A DNA stretch of 50,310 nt, from contig NZ_SSXA01000020.1 in the NCBI RefSeq assembly GCF_021698975.1, positions 1 through 50,310 of the forward strand. The letters are read 5' to 3'. Origin of the DNA: Blastococcus sp. KM273128 (GTDB lineage Bacteria > Actinomycetota > Actinomycetes > Mycobacteriales > Geodermatophilaceae). The notes under the pieces are model-generated. The model was not told the origin of the DNA. It saw only the letters and a program-made list of their open reading frames with translations, and did not search any database. The translations under genes were made by a program, and so were the position numbers. Below, in pieces: positions 1 through 8,406 of this stretch (position 1 is the stretch's first letter; every line of letters starts with the position of its first letter).

Positions 1-56
1 GCGGCTCGAACGGTGCGGCGCGGGGGCCGGTGGGAGCGGGTGGGGCGTTCCCGGGA

Positions 57-491
57 TCACGACAGCGTCGGCATCCCCTCGCTCTCCATGTCGGCGAAGG
101 CGGCTTCCTGCTCGGCCACGTAGGCGTCCCAGGTCGCGGAGTCCCAGATCTCGAAGCGGGTGTCCACGCCGACCACGACCACGTCGCGGTCCAGGTGGGC
201 GTACTCCCGGAGGCCGGCGGGGATGGTGATGCGGCCGGTCTTGTCGGGCTCGAGCTCCACCATCGAGCCGAAGCTCATGCGGGCCCGCATGCGGGCGGCG
301 GCCGTGTCGGAGGGGGCCATCGCGGCCATCGCGGCGCTCTGCTCGGCGACCCGGGCCATGGTCAGCCCGTAGATGCAGCGGTCCTGGCCCTTCTTGATCA
401 CCATGCCGTCGGCCACCTGGTCGCGGAAGCGGACGGGGAGTGCGAGCCGGCCCTTCTCGTCGAGCCGCAACTGGTAGCTGCCGACGAACAC
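57..491 (-). CDS. mraZ: Transcriptional regulator MraZ
   Basis: DNA-binding regulator of the division and cell wall (dcw) cluster, 144 aa, the usual length. It has two SpoVT/AbrB-like halves, each with the family motif: DEKGRLALPVRFRD near the N-terminus and DKTGRITIPAGLREYA in the second half. The GTG start at 491 is chosen because it gives the family N-terminus VFVGSYQLRLDEKG and has a GGGAGGTGA Shine-Dalgarno just upstream. A longer open frame to 599 would run through the operator repeats and is not coding. The rest of the dcw cluster (rsmH and so on) should lie beyond the left edge. Five direct repeats upstream indicate autoregulation. Confidence 0.95.
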   Translation of the reverse strand: MFVGSYQLRLDEKGRLALPVRFRDQVADGMVIKKGQDRCIYGLTMARVAEQSAAMAAMAPSDTAAARMRARMSFGSMVELEPDKTGRITIPAGLREYAHLDRDVVVVGVDTRFEIWDSATWDAYVAEQEAAFADMESEGMPTLS

Positions 492-549
492 CGGATCACC
501 TCCCGCATCGGTCCTCCCATGGCTCTGCAGGTCCCCCTGGCGGAACCCT

Positions 550-600
550 GCCTCCCCACCGGTCGACACAGTAACCCACTCGCCCCCACTGGACACCACC
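550..600 (-). promoter_or_regulatory. MraZ operator (five 10-bp-spaced GTGG/GTGGG repeats) and mraZ promoter
   Basis: On the minus strand GTGG, GTGGG, GTGGG, GTGTC and GTGGG begin at 599, 589, 579, 569 and 559, an exact 10-bp period. MraZ is known to bind several TGGGN direct repeats separated by 5-nt spacers, which is the same period. A TACTGT (573-568) fits the actinobacterial -10 consensus TANNNT and lies inside the array, so bound MraZ would block RNA polymerase. The fourth repeat is degenerate. The array is seen directly; its function is inferred from the family. Confidence 0.8.
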
Positions 601-715
601 TGAGGCCGTGTCGTGACCCGCCGCCCCCACCGGCGACGCGGGCCGCCGGCGGGCGCGCAGGCGCACGGTGGTCAGCACCCGGGACGGGGGGTCGACCGGC
701 ACGTACGGTGGAGCG

Positions 716-1699
716 GTGACGGAGGCGACACGGTCCGCCGACGGGACGGCCGACGCGTCGGTCGACGTCGCCGCGGAGGGCGCACGGATCGCGGCCTCGA
801 TCGGCCGCGTCGTGCAGGGCAAGGACCACGTCGTCCGGCTGGCGCTGGTCGTCCTGCTGGCCGAGGGGCACCTGCTCATCGAGGACGTGCCCGGGGTGGG
901 CAAGACGACGCTGGCCAAGGCGCTGGCGGGGTCGATCGACGCCACGGTGCGGCGCATCCAGTTCACGCCCGACCTGCTGCCCAGCGACGTGACGGGCGTG
1001 GCGGTCTACGACCAGGAGACCCGGGCGTTCGAGTTCAAGCCCGGCGCGATCTTCGCCAACGTCGTCGTCGCCGACGAGATCAACCGCGCCTCCCCCAAGA
1101 CGCAGTCCGCGCTGCTCGAGTGCATGGAGGAGCGCCAGGTCACCGTCGACGGCGTCAGCTACGAGCTGGCCCGGCCCTTCCTCGTCATGGCGACGCAGAA
1201 CCCGCTGGAGATGGAGGGCACCTACCCCCTGCCCGAGGCCCAGCGGGACCGTTTCACCGCCCGGGTGTCGATGGGCTACCCCGACCCGGCCGCGGAGCTG
1301 GCCATGCTGGACGACCGGTCGACGGTCGACCCGCTCACCGCGCTGCGCCCGGTCGCCGACGCCGCCCTGGTCCGGTCCCTGGTGGCGGCCGTGGGGCTGG
1401 TGCACGTCGCCGAGGCAGCCCGCCGGTACGTCGTCGCCCTCGTCGAGGCCACCCGCCGCTCGCCGGACCTCCGCCTGGGGGCCTCGCCGCGTGCGGGCCT
1501 TCAGCTGCTGCGCGCCGCCCGCGCCTCGGCCGCCCTCGACGGGCGCGACCACGTGCTGCCCGACGACGTCCAGGCCCTCGCCGTGCCGGTGCTGGCCCAC
1601 CGGCTGCTGCTCGCCGGCGAGGCGGTGGTCGCCCGGCGCAGCGCCGAGCAGGTCGTGGCCTCGCTGGTGGCCTCCGTCCCGGTCCCCCGCAGGCGCTGA
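716..1699 (+). CDS. MoxR family AAA+ ATPase
   Basis: AAA+ chaperone-like ATPase of the MoxR type, 327 aa, cytoplasmic. Visible motifs are Walker A (DVPGVGKTTLAK, about residues 57-68), Walker B (VVADEINRA), sensor 1 (ATQNP) and a C-terminal sensor 2 region (LGASPRAG). The GTG at 716 is preferred over an in-frame GTG at 668 because a TACGGT -10 hexamer (704-709) lies exactly 6 nt before it, the layout of a leaderless transcript. It is followed 2 nt later by a DUF58 gene and then a transglutaminase. MoxR-DUF58-transglutaminase operons are a common set thought to act in assembly or quality control of envelope or metal-binding proteins; the client here is unknown. Confidence 0.93.
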   Translation: MTEATRSADGTADASVDVAAEGARIAASIGRVVQGKDHVVRLALVVLLAEGHLLIEDVPGVGKTTLAKALAGSIDATVRRIQFTPDLLPSDVTGVAVYDQETRAFEFKPGAIFANVVVADEINRASPKTQSALLECMEERQVTVDGVSYELARPFLVMATQNPLEMEGTYPLPEAQRDRFTARVSMGYPDPAAELAMLDDRSTVDPLTALRPVADAALVRSLVAAVGLVHVAEAARRYVVALVEATRRSPDLRLGASPRAGLQLLRAARASAALDGRDHVLPDDVQALAVPVLAHRLLLAGEAVVARRSAEQVVASLVASVPVPRRR

Positions 1700-1701
1700 G
1701 G

Positions 1702-3048
1702 GTGGGCGGCGGTCCGGTCCGGGCCCGCGGCGCCCTCACGCCCCGCGGCCGCTCGCTCCTGGCGGGCGGCATCGCCCTCGGGCTGGTGGGTGCCGTGCTC
1801 GGGGAGCAGGCGCTCGTCCAGCTCGCCGCCTTCGTGCTCGTCCTGCCGCTGCTCGCCGGCGTCACCGTGGTGCGCGGGCGGTTCCGGGTCACCACCCGGC
1901 GTTCCGTCACCCCGCAGCGGGTCCCCCGCGGCACCGCGGCCGACGTCGAGCTGCGGCTGCAGAACGTCGACGCCCGCCGGGGCGGGCTGTGGCTGCTCAC
2001 CGAGCAGCTCCCGGCGACCCTGGGCCGCCCCCACCGCTTCACCGTGGCCGGCCTCGCGCCCGGCGCCACGACGACCGTCCGGTACCGCGTGGCCGGCCGG
2101 CACCGCGGCCGCTACCAGCTGGGTCCGCTGCGGCTGCGGGTCCTGGACCCCTTCGGGCTGGTCGAGCGCACCGCCACGGGGTCGGGCACCGCGGCGCTGG
2201 TCGTGGTGCCCCGCGTCCGCCCGCTGGGGCGCGGGGGCCCCGGCGGCGGCAGCGGCGGGGGCGACGGCGTGCACCGGGCGTTCGCCGTCCACGGTGACGA
2301 CGACGTCAGCATCCGCGAGTACCGGCGCGGCGACGACATGCGCAAGGTGCACTGGCGGGCCAGCGCGCGCACCGGCGACCTGAAGGTGCGGCTCGAGGAG
2401 ACCCCCTGGCGCGCCCAGGGCACCCTGCTGCTGGACACCCGGGCCCGGGCCCACCTCGTCGCGCCCGCGTGGGACGACGCCCGGCGGGTCCCCGGACCAC
2501 CGGGTGACCCGGCGCCGCCGGGCGACAGCTTCGAGTGGCTGGTCGAGGCGGCCGCCAGCATCGGCGCCGACCTCGCCCGGCGCGGGGCGCGGCTGCGGGT
2601 GGTGACGGCCGGCGACGAACCCGGTCCCGCGTCCGCCGGCGCGGCGCTGGGCGCCGAGGAGCTCCTGGACCGGCTGGCCGTCCTGGCGCCCTCCCGCGCC
2701 CGGGTCCTCTCCGACGCCGCGCCGGCGGCCTGCCGCGCCGCGGGCGACGGCCCGCTGGTCTGCCTGCTCGGCGCGGTCGGGCCCGACGACGTCGCCGAGC
2801 TGGCGCGGCTGCGCCAGGGCCCGGTGCCCGGCCTCGCCGTGCTCCTCGACGTCGCCTCGTGGGGCGAGCCGGGGCGTGGCCGGCGCGGCGCCACCGGTGC
2901 CGCGCTCGACGCCCTCGCCGTGCAGCGCGAGCAGGCCGTCGCCGTCCTCGCCGGCGCGGGCTGGCGGGTCACCACCGCGACCGCCGGGCAGGACGTCGGA
3001 GAGGTGTGGGCCGCCCTCACCGGGACGCCCGCGGGGGTGGCGGGGTGA
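1702..3048 (+). CDS. DUF58 domain-containing protein
   Basis: 448-aa membrane-anchored protein. An N-terminal hydrophobic stretch (about residues 18-55, [18 protein letters not shown] and onward) gives two transmembrane helices. Beta-rich and DUF58 regions follow, with the signature [19 protein letters not shown] near residue 210-230. The C-terminal half resembles a von Willebrand A-like fold, as in other DUF58 proteins. The start is GTG at 1702, 2 nt after the moxR stop, with no strong Shine-Dalgarno, so translation is probably coupled to moxR. Its stop overlaps the next start as GTGA. It is the usual partner of MoxR ATPases; molecular function is not established. Confidence 0.9.
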   Translation: MGGGPVRARGALTPRGRSLLAGGIALGLVGAVLGEQALVQLAAFVLVLPLLAGVTVVRGRFRVTTRRSVTPQRVPRGTAADVELRLQNVDARRGGLWLLTEQLPATLGRPHRFTVAGLAPGATTTVRYRVAGRHRGRYQLGPLRLRVLDPFGLVERTATGSGTAALVVVPRVRPLGRGGPGGGSGGGDGVHRAFAVHGDDDVSIREYRRGDDMRKVHWRASARTGDLKVRLEETPWRAQGTLLLDTRARAHLVAPAWDDARRVPGPPGDPAPPGDSFEWLVEAAASIGADLARRGARLRVVTAGDEPGPASAGAALGAEELLDRLAVLAPSRARVLSDAAPAACRAAGDGPLVCLLGAVGPDDVAELARLRQGPVPGLAVLLDVASWGEPGRGRRGATGAALDALAVQREQAVAVLAGAGWRVTTATAGQDVGEVWAALTGTPAGVAG

Positions 3049-5378
3049 GCCCGGCCGACGTCCGGGCCGCGGTCGCCGCCGCCGCGGCGACCCTGCTGGG
3101 CGCCCTGGCGCTCTCCCCCGTGTTCACCACCCGCGCCTGGGTGCCACCGGTGGTGACCGTCGTCGTCGCCGTGCTGGCCGGCGGCCTGGCCCTGCGCGCG
3201 GCGGTGACCCGGCTCGCCGGCGACCGCGCCCCCTGGGTGCTGGCCGTGGCCGTGCCGCTCGGGCAGCTCGTCCTCGTGGTCTGCGTGCTCGCGGCGGTGT
3301 TCGTGCCGGAGACCGCGCTGGGCGGGCTGCTGCCCACCCCGACGACGATCGCGCAGCTGGGCGACGTCTTCGGCGCCGGTGCGGCCGAGATCCGCGAGCA
3401 GGCGACCCCCGCCCTCCCGCTGACCGGCCTGCTCGCGCTGACCACGCTGTTCGTCGGGCTGGTCGCCGTCGTCGTCGACGCGCTGGCGGTCGCCGGCCGG
3501 CAGGCGGCCGTGGCCGGCGCGGCGCTGCTCCCCCTGGTGTGCGTCCCGGTGGCGACGGTGACCGGCGGCATCGGGCTGGTGGCGCTGGTCGGGCCGGCCG
3601 CCGGGTTCGCCGTCCTGCTGTGGGCCGACCAGCGCCGCGAGCTGGCCGGCCCCGCCGGCGGCTCGGGGGCCGCGGTGCGGATCGGCGTGGTGGCGCTGGC
3701 GGCCGGCGCGGTCCTCGGCGCGGCGGTGCCCACCCTGCCCGAGGGCTCCTTCGCCACCGGGCTCGGCGGCGGGACCGGCTCGGCCACGGGCACGTCGCTG
3801 GACCCGGCCGCCGAACTGCGCGGGCAGCTGACCCTGCCCGAGCCGGTCCCGCTGCTGCGGGTGGCCAGCTCGGTCGACGACCCCGGCTACCTGCGCGCCG
3901 TCGCCCTCGACGAGTACGACCCGGCCGCGGGGTGGTCGCTGAGCAACCTCGACGGCGAGACCTCGGTGGCCGACGACGGCGCGCTCGCGCCGCTGCCGGG
4001 CGGCCCGCCGACGCGGCAGGTCTCCGCCGAGGTGCAGGTCCTGGAGCACGACGACCGCTTCCTCCCGGTACCGACCTCCCCCCTGTCGGTCCGCGTGGAC
4101 GGCGAGGCGGCCGCCTGGCGGTTCGACGAGGCGACCGGCACGGTGTTCGGCCGGGGGGTGACCAGCGCGGGGCTGGCCTACGGGGTGACCGCGGTGGAGC
4201 CGCGCCCCTCCGACGAGGTGCTGGCACGCGCCGCGCCCCTCTCGCCGGACGACCCGGTGCAGCAGCGCTTCGGCACGCTGCCCGAGCTGGACCCGGCGAT
4301 CGCCGAGCTCACCGCCGGGCTCACCGCCGGCACCGCGACGCCCTACGAGCGGGTGCTGCGGATCCAGGGGTACCTCAGCGACCGCGCCAACGGCTTCGTC
4401 TACAGCCTCTCCACCGCCCCCGGCACCAGCGGCGACGACCTGGTGGACTTCCTGCGGCTCAAGCGCGGCTACTGCGAGCAGTACGCCGGCGCCATGGCCG
4501 TGCTGGTGCGGCAGGCGGGGCTCCCCGCGCGGGTGGCGCTGGGGTACACGCCCGGCGACGTGCAGGACGATCGCAGCCGGCTGATCACCAGCGACGACGC
4601 GCACGCCTGGGTGGAGGTGTACTTCCAGGGGGTGGGCTGGGTGCCCTTCGACCCCACCCCGCTGGCCGTCGACCGGCAGGTCGACCTCCCGTGGTCCCCG
4701 CGGGCGACGGCGCAGGAGCGGGTCGACGACGGCCCGGCCGTGCCCGCGCCGACGGCGGCGCCGCAGCCGACGGCGCCGCGGACGGACCGGCTGCCGGAGG
4801 CGGTGCCCCAGGCCGCGCCGACGGCGGCGGCCGAGACCGACCGGGGTCCGCTGCTGGTCACCGCGGGGGCGCTGGCGCTGGTCGCCCTCGTCGGGGCCGC
4901 GCCGGCCGGGGTGCGCGCCCTGCAGCGCCGCCATCGGCTGGCGGGGGGCGGCGCCGCCGGCACCTGGGCGGAGCTGCGCGCCTCGGCCGCCGACCTGGGC
5001 GTGTACCTGCAGCCGTCGTGGACGCCGCGCCGCGTCGCCGAGGCGCTCGTCCGCACGCTGGACCGGGGCCCCGGCGGCAGGACGGCGGAGCTGGCGGCGG
5101 CCGCCGTGCGCCGGCTCGCCCGGGCGGAGGAGGCGGCCAGCTACGGGCGGCCGGGCGGCGAGCCCCCGGCCGCCGAGCTGCGGGGGGCGCTGCGGGCGGC
5201 CCGCCGGGGGCTGCTGGTGGCCCGCCCACGGTCGGTGCGGCTGCGGGCGCTGCTCTGGCCGGCCTCGCTCGTGGCGGGTGCCCGGGCGTGGGCCGGACGG
5301 TGGCGCCGGGACGAGTCCGGCCGCCGTCCGGGGCGGACGGCGGCCGGGGAGCCGGTGGGCGGGGGCTACTGGTCGTAG
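3045..5378 (+). CDS. Transglutaminase-like membrane protein (DUF3488/TgpA type)
   Basis: 777-aa protein with a cluster of hydrophobic helices in the first 230 residues, an extracytoplasmic papain-like transglutaminase core, one further helix near residue 605-625 and a cytoplasmic C-terminal DUF4129-like tail. The catalytic triad is visible: Cys477 in [11 protein letters not shown], His520 in [11 protein letters not shown] and Asp536 in VPFDPTP. A Pro/Ala/Thr-rich linker links the core to the last helix. The GTG start overlaps the DUF58 stop as GTGA. It closes the three-gene operon and may cleave or cross-link a surface protein handled by the MoxR/DUF58 pair (inference). Its last 13 bp overlap the convergent DUF3040 gene. 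Confidence 0.92.
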   Translation: MSPADVRAAVAAAAATLLGALALSPVFTTRAWVPPVVTVVVAVLAGGLALRAAVTRLAGDRAPWVLAVAVPLGQLVLVVCVLAAVFVPETALGGLLPTPTTIAQLGDVFGAGAAEIREQATPALPLTGLLALTTLFVGLVAVVVDALAVAGRQAAVAGAALLPLVCVPVATVTGGIGLVALVGPAAGFAVLLWADQRRELAGPAGGSGAAVRIGVVALAAGAVLGAAVPTLPEGSFATGLGGGTGSATGTSLDPAAELRGQLTLPEPVPLLRVASSVDDPGYLRAVALDEYDPAAGWSLSNLDGETSVADDGALAPLPGGPPTRQVSAEVQVLEHDDRFLPVPTSPLSVRVDGEAAAWRFDEATGTVFGRGVTSAGLAYGVTAVEPRPSDEVLARAAPLSPDDPVQQRFGTLPELDPAIAELTAGLTAGTATPYERVLRIQGYLSDRANGFVYSLSTAPGTSGDDLVDFLRLKRGYCEQYAGAMAVLVRQAGLPARVALGYTPGDVQDDRSRLITSDDAHAWVEVYFQGVGWVPFDPTPLAVDRQVDLPWSPRATAQERVDDGPAVPAPTAAPQPTAPRTDRLPEAVPQAAPTAAAETDRGPLLVTAGALALVALVGAAPAGVRALQRRHRLAGGGAAGTWAELRASAADLGVYLQPSWTPRRVAEALVRTLDRGPGGRTAELAAAAVRRLARAEEAASYGRPGGEPPAAELRGALRAARRGLLVARPRSVRLRALLWPASLVAGARAWAGRWRRDESGRRPGRTAAGEPVGGGYWS

Positions 5379-5764
5379 CGGCGGCGGAAGCGCTCTTCCA
5401 GCCGGTTCTTCATCGGCTGCCGCCCGCGGCGGCCGCCACGGCCGCCGGCGGTGGAGCCGCGCGGCCCGGCCGGGCCGGCTGCCTCGACGGCGCCGGTGGC
5501 GCCCCGGTAGTGCAGCACCCCGAGGGCGGCACCGCCGAAGGCGACCAGGAAGCCGAGGACGCCCAGCGGGACGGACTCGGCGACGGCGCCGGCGATCAGG
5601 ACGGCGAGGCCCACCACGACCAGCAGCCCACCGAGCTGCAGTTTGCGGCGAGCCTTCTGACGGCGATCGCCGGTGCGGACCGAGGATGCGAACTTCGGAT
5701 CGTCATCGACGAGGGCGCGCTCGATCTGCTCCAGCAGACGCTGCTCGTGCTCGGAGAGCGGCAC
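5366..5764 (-). CDS. DUF3040 domain-containing protein
   Basis: 132-aa small membrane protein. It begins with the family motif [17 protein letters not shown], then [10 protein letters not shown], a hydrophobic hairpin ([18 protein letters not shown] and a second helix [16 protein letters not shown]) and a Gly/Arg-rich basic tail ending in RFRRRYDQ. The GTG start at 5764 is fixed by GGAGGT five bases upstream and by the family N-terminus. Function is unknown, but the family is widespread in actinobacteria close to mraZ and dinB, as here. It is convergent with the transglutaminase gene and overlaps it by 13 bp. Confidence 0.88.
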   Translation of the reverse strand: MPLSEHEQRLLEQIERALVDDDPKFASSVRTGDRRQKARRKLQLGGLLVVVGLAVLIAGAVAESVPLGVLGFLVAFGGAALGVLHYRGATGAVEAAGPAGPRGSTAGGRGGRRGRQPMKNRLEERFRRRYDQ

Positions 5765-5928
5765 GTCGACCTCCAGTTGGGCGGAGCCAGTTCCGTCGGA
5801 GGCTCCCGCCGACGGTGCATCCGAGGATACGAGCCGATCGCACGCGGCGAAAGGCGACTCCTCGGCGACCCGCCGAGCGCGCGCACCGATCACCCGCGCG
5901 GGTGCACGCCCCGGCACGTCCGCGCTGC

Positions 5929-7143
5929 TCAGCGCCCCGGTCGTCCGGACGCGCCCGAGGGGCCCAGCAGCGTGGCCGGGCGGACCGCGCCGGCGCCGAA
6001 CCGCCGGGCGGCCCGGTCGGCGGCGAGCTCGGCCTCCCGCCGGCCGTGCTCGCGGGCGCCGAGCTCCAGCTGCCGGGGGGCCGACCCGGCCGCCACGAGC
6101 CGCTCGGCCCGGACGCCGACCAGCCGGATGCGGGCCCGGTCCAGCCCCAGGGCGTCGTAGAGGGCGCGGGCGGTGTCGTAGAGCTCCTGCCCCACGTCGG
6201 TGGGTGCCCCCAGGGTGCGGCTGCGGGTGATCGTGGTGAAGTCGGCGAAGCGGACCTTGATGCTGACCGTGCGGGCCAGCCAGCCGGTCGAGCGCAGCCG
6301 GCCCGCCGTCCGCTCCGCGAGGCGCAGCAGCTCCCGGTGGACGACGCGGGGGTCGTCGACGTCGGTGGCGAAGGTCTCCTCCGCGCCGGTCGAGCGCTCG
6401 GGCTCGTCGGGGACCACCCGCCGCGGGTCACGCCCCCAGGCGAGCTCGTGCAGGTGGGCGCCGGCCGCGGCGCCGAGCGCCCGCTGGAGCGTCTTCGCCG
6501 GCACGTGGGCGAGGTCGCCCACGGTGCGCAGCCCCAGCCGCAGGAGGGTCTCCTCCGTCTTCGGGCCCACCCCCCACAGCGCGCCCACCGGCAGCGGGTG
6601 GAGGAAGCCCATGACCTCCGGGGGGCGGACGACGAGCAGCCCGTCGGGCTTGGCGCGCGTGGAGGCCAGCTTCGCCACGAACTTGGTGCCGGCCACGCCG
6701 ACCGAGCAGGTGATGCCCTGCTCGTCGAAGACCCGGGCGCGGAGGTGCTCGCCGATCTCCGCGGCATCGCCGAGCCGGCGGCCGGCGCCGGCGACGTCGA
6801 GGAACGCCTCGTCCATGCTCAGCGGCTCGACCAGCGGGGTGATCGACCGGAACAGCGCCATGACCGACCGGGACACCTCGGCGTAGAGCGCCATGTCCCC
6901 CGGCAGGACCGTCGCCGTCGGGCACAGCCGCAGCGCCCGGGCCGTGGGCATGGCGGCGTGCACGCCGTAGCGGCGGGCCTCGTAGGTGGCCGAGGTGACC
7001 ACCCCGCGGTTGCCCGCCCCGCCGACGATCACCGGGGTGCCGGCCAGCTCCGGGCGGCGGCGCACCTCGACGCTGGCGAAGAACGCGTCCATGTCGACGT
7101 GCAGCACGGTGCAGCCCCCCGCACGCCCGCCGTCCCGCCCCAC
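5929..7143 (-). CDS. dinB: DNA polymerase IV (Y-family translesion polymerase)
   Basis: 404-aa Y-family polymerase that copies damaged templates. Catalytic motifs are present: HVDMDAFFASVE (metal-binding Asp) at the N-terminus and LSMDEAFLDV near residue 110. The helix-hairpin-helix GVGPKTEETLLRLG and a little-finger domain with TVSIKVRFADFTTITRS follow. The GTG start at 7143 has GGGAGG about 8 nt upstream. A perfect LexA box lies 29-44 bp before the start, so induction by DNA damage is expected. It is followed 164 bp later by the DUF3040 gene on the same strand. The C-terminus has no clear beta-clamp motif that I can identify with confidence. Confidence 0.95.
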   Translation of the reverse strand: MGRDGGRAGGCTVLHVDMDAFFASVEVRRRPELAGTPVIVGGAGNRGVVTSATYEARRYGVHAAMPTARALRLCPTATVLPGDMALYAEVSRSVMALFRSITPLVEPLSMDEAFLDVAGAGRRLGDAAEIGEHLRARVFDEQGITCSVGVAGTKFVAKLASTRAKPDGLLVVRPPEVMGFLHPLPVGALWGVGPKTEETLLRLGLRTVGDLAHVPAKTLQRALGAAAGAHLHELAWGRDPRRVVPDEPERSTGAEETFATDVDDPRVVHRELLRLAERTAGRLRSTGWLARTVSIKVRFADFTTITRSRTLGAPTDVGQELYDTARALYDALGLDRARIRLVGVRAERLVAAGSAPRQLELGAREHGRREAELAADRAARRFGAGAVRPATLLGPSGASGRPGR

Positions 7144-7158
7144 GCCGCCCCTCCCGCA

Positions 7159-7200
7159 CGTCGACCCCGGATCGAACGGGTGTTCGATCCGGGGTCGACG
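7159..7200. promoter_or_regulatory. LexA/SOS box embedded in a 19-bp-arm perfect palindrome
   Basis: The arms 7159-7177 and 7182-7200 are perfectly complementary with a 4-nt spacer. The centre is TCGAAC-GGGT-GTTCGA (7172-7187), matching the actinobacterial LexA consensus TCGAAC-N4-GTTCGA at all 12 positions. On the minus strand a TATCGT hexamer (7203-7198) could be the dinB -10, placing the operator over the transcription start. The arms extend well beyond what LexA needs, so the same palindrome may also form the terminator hairpin of the upstream membrane-protein gene. Confidence 0.88.
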
Positions 7201-7219
7201 ATAGCGGTGCGGGGTGCCG

Positions 7220-7870
7220 TCAGGCGGCCGCGACCCGCTGCCGCTCGGCGTCCGTGCGGCTGGGCCACATCTTGGCGCCCAGCACGCCGCCCAGCGCCGC
7301 GGCGGCGATGCCCAGCCCCAGGCCCAGGACGGCCCAGCTCGCGCTGGCGGTCGCCACGTCGGCCACCTGGCCGGCGGCGACGTCGGGCAGGTCGGCCTGC
7401 TGGATGCCGGTCACGTCGGTGACGACGCCGGCGAGCGAGCCCAGCAGCGCGCCCCCGCCGAACAGGGTCAGGAACACGATGGAGACCACCGTCAGCGCCC
7501 ACACCAGGATGCCGTGCAGCAGCCCGTCGCTGAACCCGCGCCAGATCGCGCTCGCACCGGCGGTCAGCCCGCCGAGGAAGAGGGCGATCAGCCCGTTGAT
7601 CCCGCTGATCCAGTCGGCGTTGTTGCCGGTGGCCCCCGGGCCGACGTCCCACCAGCCGAGGGCCAGTGTGGCCAGCTGCAGCAGCAGGAACGTCGGGACG
7701 GCGACGATCAGGCCGGCCCACACCGGCCCCCAGCGGACCCGGTCGCGCCGGGGCGGCGCGGTGAGAGAGGGCGCCGTCGCGGTCGCCCCCTCGGCCGGCC
7801 GGTCGACCGCCCTGTCGTGGACCCTGTTGTCCTCGAACGTCGTGTCGGTACGCGTACGGCTCTCGGTCAC
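7220..7870 (-). CDS. Hypothetical four-helix membrane protein
   Basis: 216-aa protein not recognised as a named family. A polar, charged N-terminus (about 60 residues, rich in Thr, Arg and Asp) precedes four hydrophobic segments: VWAGLIVAVPTFLLLQLATL, GLIALFLGGLTAGASAI, GILVWALTVVSIVFLTLF and SWAVLGLGLGIAAAALGGVL. The small-residue-rich helices resemble general stress-type integral membrane proteins of actinobacteria. The GTG at 7870 is chosen for its GGAGGAGG seven bases upstream. It precedes dinB on the same strand, but the SOS palindrome between them argues for separate transcription. Confidence 0.75.
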   Translation of the reverse strand: MTESRTRTDTTFEDNRVHDRAVDRPAEGATATAPSLTAPPRRDRVRWGPVWAGLIVAVPTFLLLQLATLALGWWDVGPGATGNNADWISGINGLIALFLGGLTAGASAIWRGFSDGLLHGILVWALTVVSIVFLTLFGGGALLGSLAGVVTDVTGIQQADLPDVAAGQVADVATASASWAVLGLGLGIAAAALGGVLGAKMWPSRTDAERQRVAAA

Positions 7871-8151
7871 GAGTGACCTCCTCCGGTCGTGGTGCGGTTG
7901 TCCCGCTGCGGGGCGCTCGGGCACGCCCCCCGCACCCCCGTGGGTGCCCGTTGCGGGCCCGGCCGCCCACCCGACCGGCCAGCCGTGACCTGATCGTCAC
8001 ATTGGGGCCGAGCCTCCCGCGGGGGCCGACCGCGGCGGACCGGGCGGGTGGAAACCGCTGGTGGGCGCAGGTGTCAACGCCGCGCGCGGGAGGTACTGCA
8101 GCGGCCGGGGCCGCCGCACGGCGGCCCGGACCGACAGGAGCGGAGGAGCCC
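7871..8151. promoter_or_regulatory. Divergent intergenic region before the repeat-peptide operon
   Basis: 281 bp between a minus-strand membrane-protein gene and the plus-strand repeat-peptide gene. No ORF is convincing. A GGAAAC (8050-8055) and a GTC (8073-8075) with a 17-bp spacer resemble an ECF-sigma promoter about 75 bp before the peptide start. This is weak evidence. An inverted pair GTGAC (7985-7989) and GTCAC (7996-8000) is also present. Confidence 0.3.
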
Positions 8152-8406
8152 ATGGCGCTCGACGACGAGATGACCAGCACGGACGGCGGTGCCGACGGCG
8201 GCGCCGACGGCGGCGCGCACGGCCCGGCCGACAGCAGCGCGGGCACGGCCGACCACGGCGCGAGCGGCACGCCCGGCGGTCACGACGGCGGCGCCGACGG
8301 CGGCGCCGACAGCGGTGCGGACGGCGGCGCGGACGGCGGTGCCGACGGCGGTGCCGACGGTGGCGCCGACGGTGGTGCCGACGGCGGCGCGGACGGGTCG
8401 GCCTGA
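8152..8406 (+). CDS. Acidic (Asp-Gly-Gly-Ala)n repeat peptide, possible modified-peptide precursor
   Basis: 84-aa low-complexity protein with a good start: ATG preceded by GGAGGAGCCC. A short leader-like segment (MALDDEMTST) is followed by three DGGA tetrads (residues 11-22). A spacer containing three His residues (HGPADSSAGTADHG and onward) comes next, then ten tandem tetrads (residues 45-84, with only S/G variations), ending in DGSA. It has no Lys, Arg, Cys or aromatic residue and is highly acidic. It has no transmembrane segment or signal peptide. It is followed without a gap by a JmjC/cupin oxygenase gene and then a ferredoxin-like gene. That context suggests it could be a substrate for hydroxylation, possibly at the repeated Asp residues (inference). 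I do not recognise a named family. Confidence 0.72.
   Translation: MALDDEMTSTDGGADGGADGGAHGPADSSAGTADHGASGTPGGHDGGADGGADSGADGGADGGADGGADGGADGGADGGADGSA
8182..8400 (+). repeat. 12-bp tandem repeats encoding Asp-Gly-Gly-Ala
   Basis: Two blocks of a 12-bp unit (GACGGCGGTGCC with third-base variation): 8182-8217 with three units and 8284-8400 with about ten, separated by a non-repetitive spacer. Third positions alternate between GGC/GGT and GCC/GCG, so the array is not a very recent simple expansion. Units of 12 bp keep the frame, so copy number could change without frameshift. Confidence 0.85.

Noticed and set aside
2112..4934. Very long minus-strand open frame across the DUF58 and transglutaminase genes
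   Set aside because: It is a GC-skew shadow: Arg/Pro/Gly-rich, without motifs, and antisense to two well-supported genes.
7985..8000. GTGAC-N6-GTCAC considered as a CRP/GlxR site
   Set aside because: The spacing between GTGA and TCAC is 8 bp rather than the required 6, and the flanking bases do not match the consensus.
8050..8075. ECF-sigma-like promoter GGAAAC-N17-GTC before the repeat-peptide gene
   Set aside because: Kept only as a weak note. Both parts are short and could occur by chance in this base composition.
8182..8400. Short direct repeats considered as a CRISPR array
   Set aside because: The unit is 12 bp with no spacers, is in frame and lies inside a coding sequence; no cas genes are nearby.
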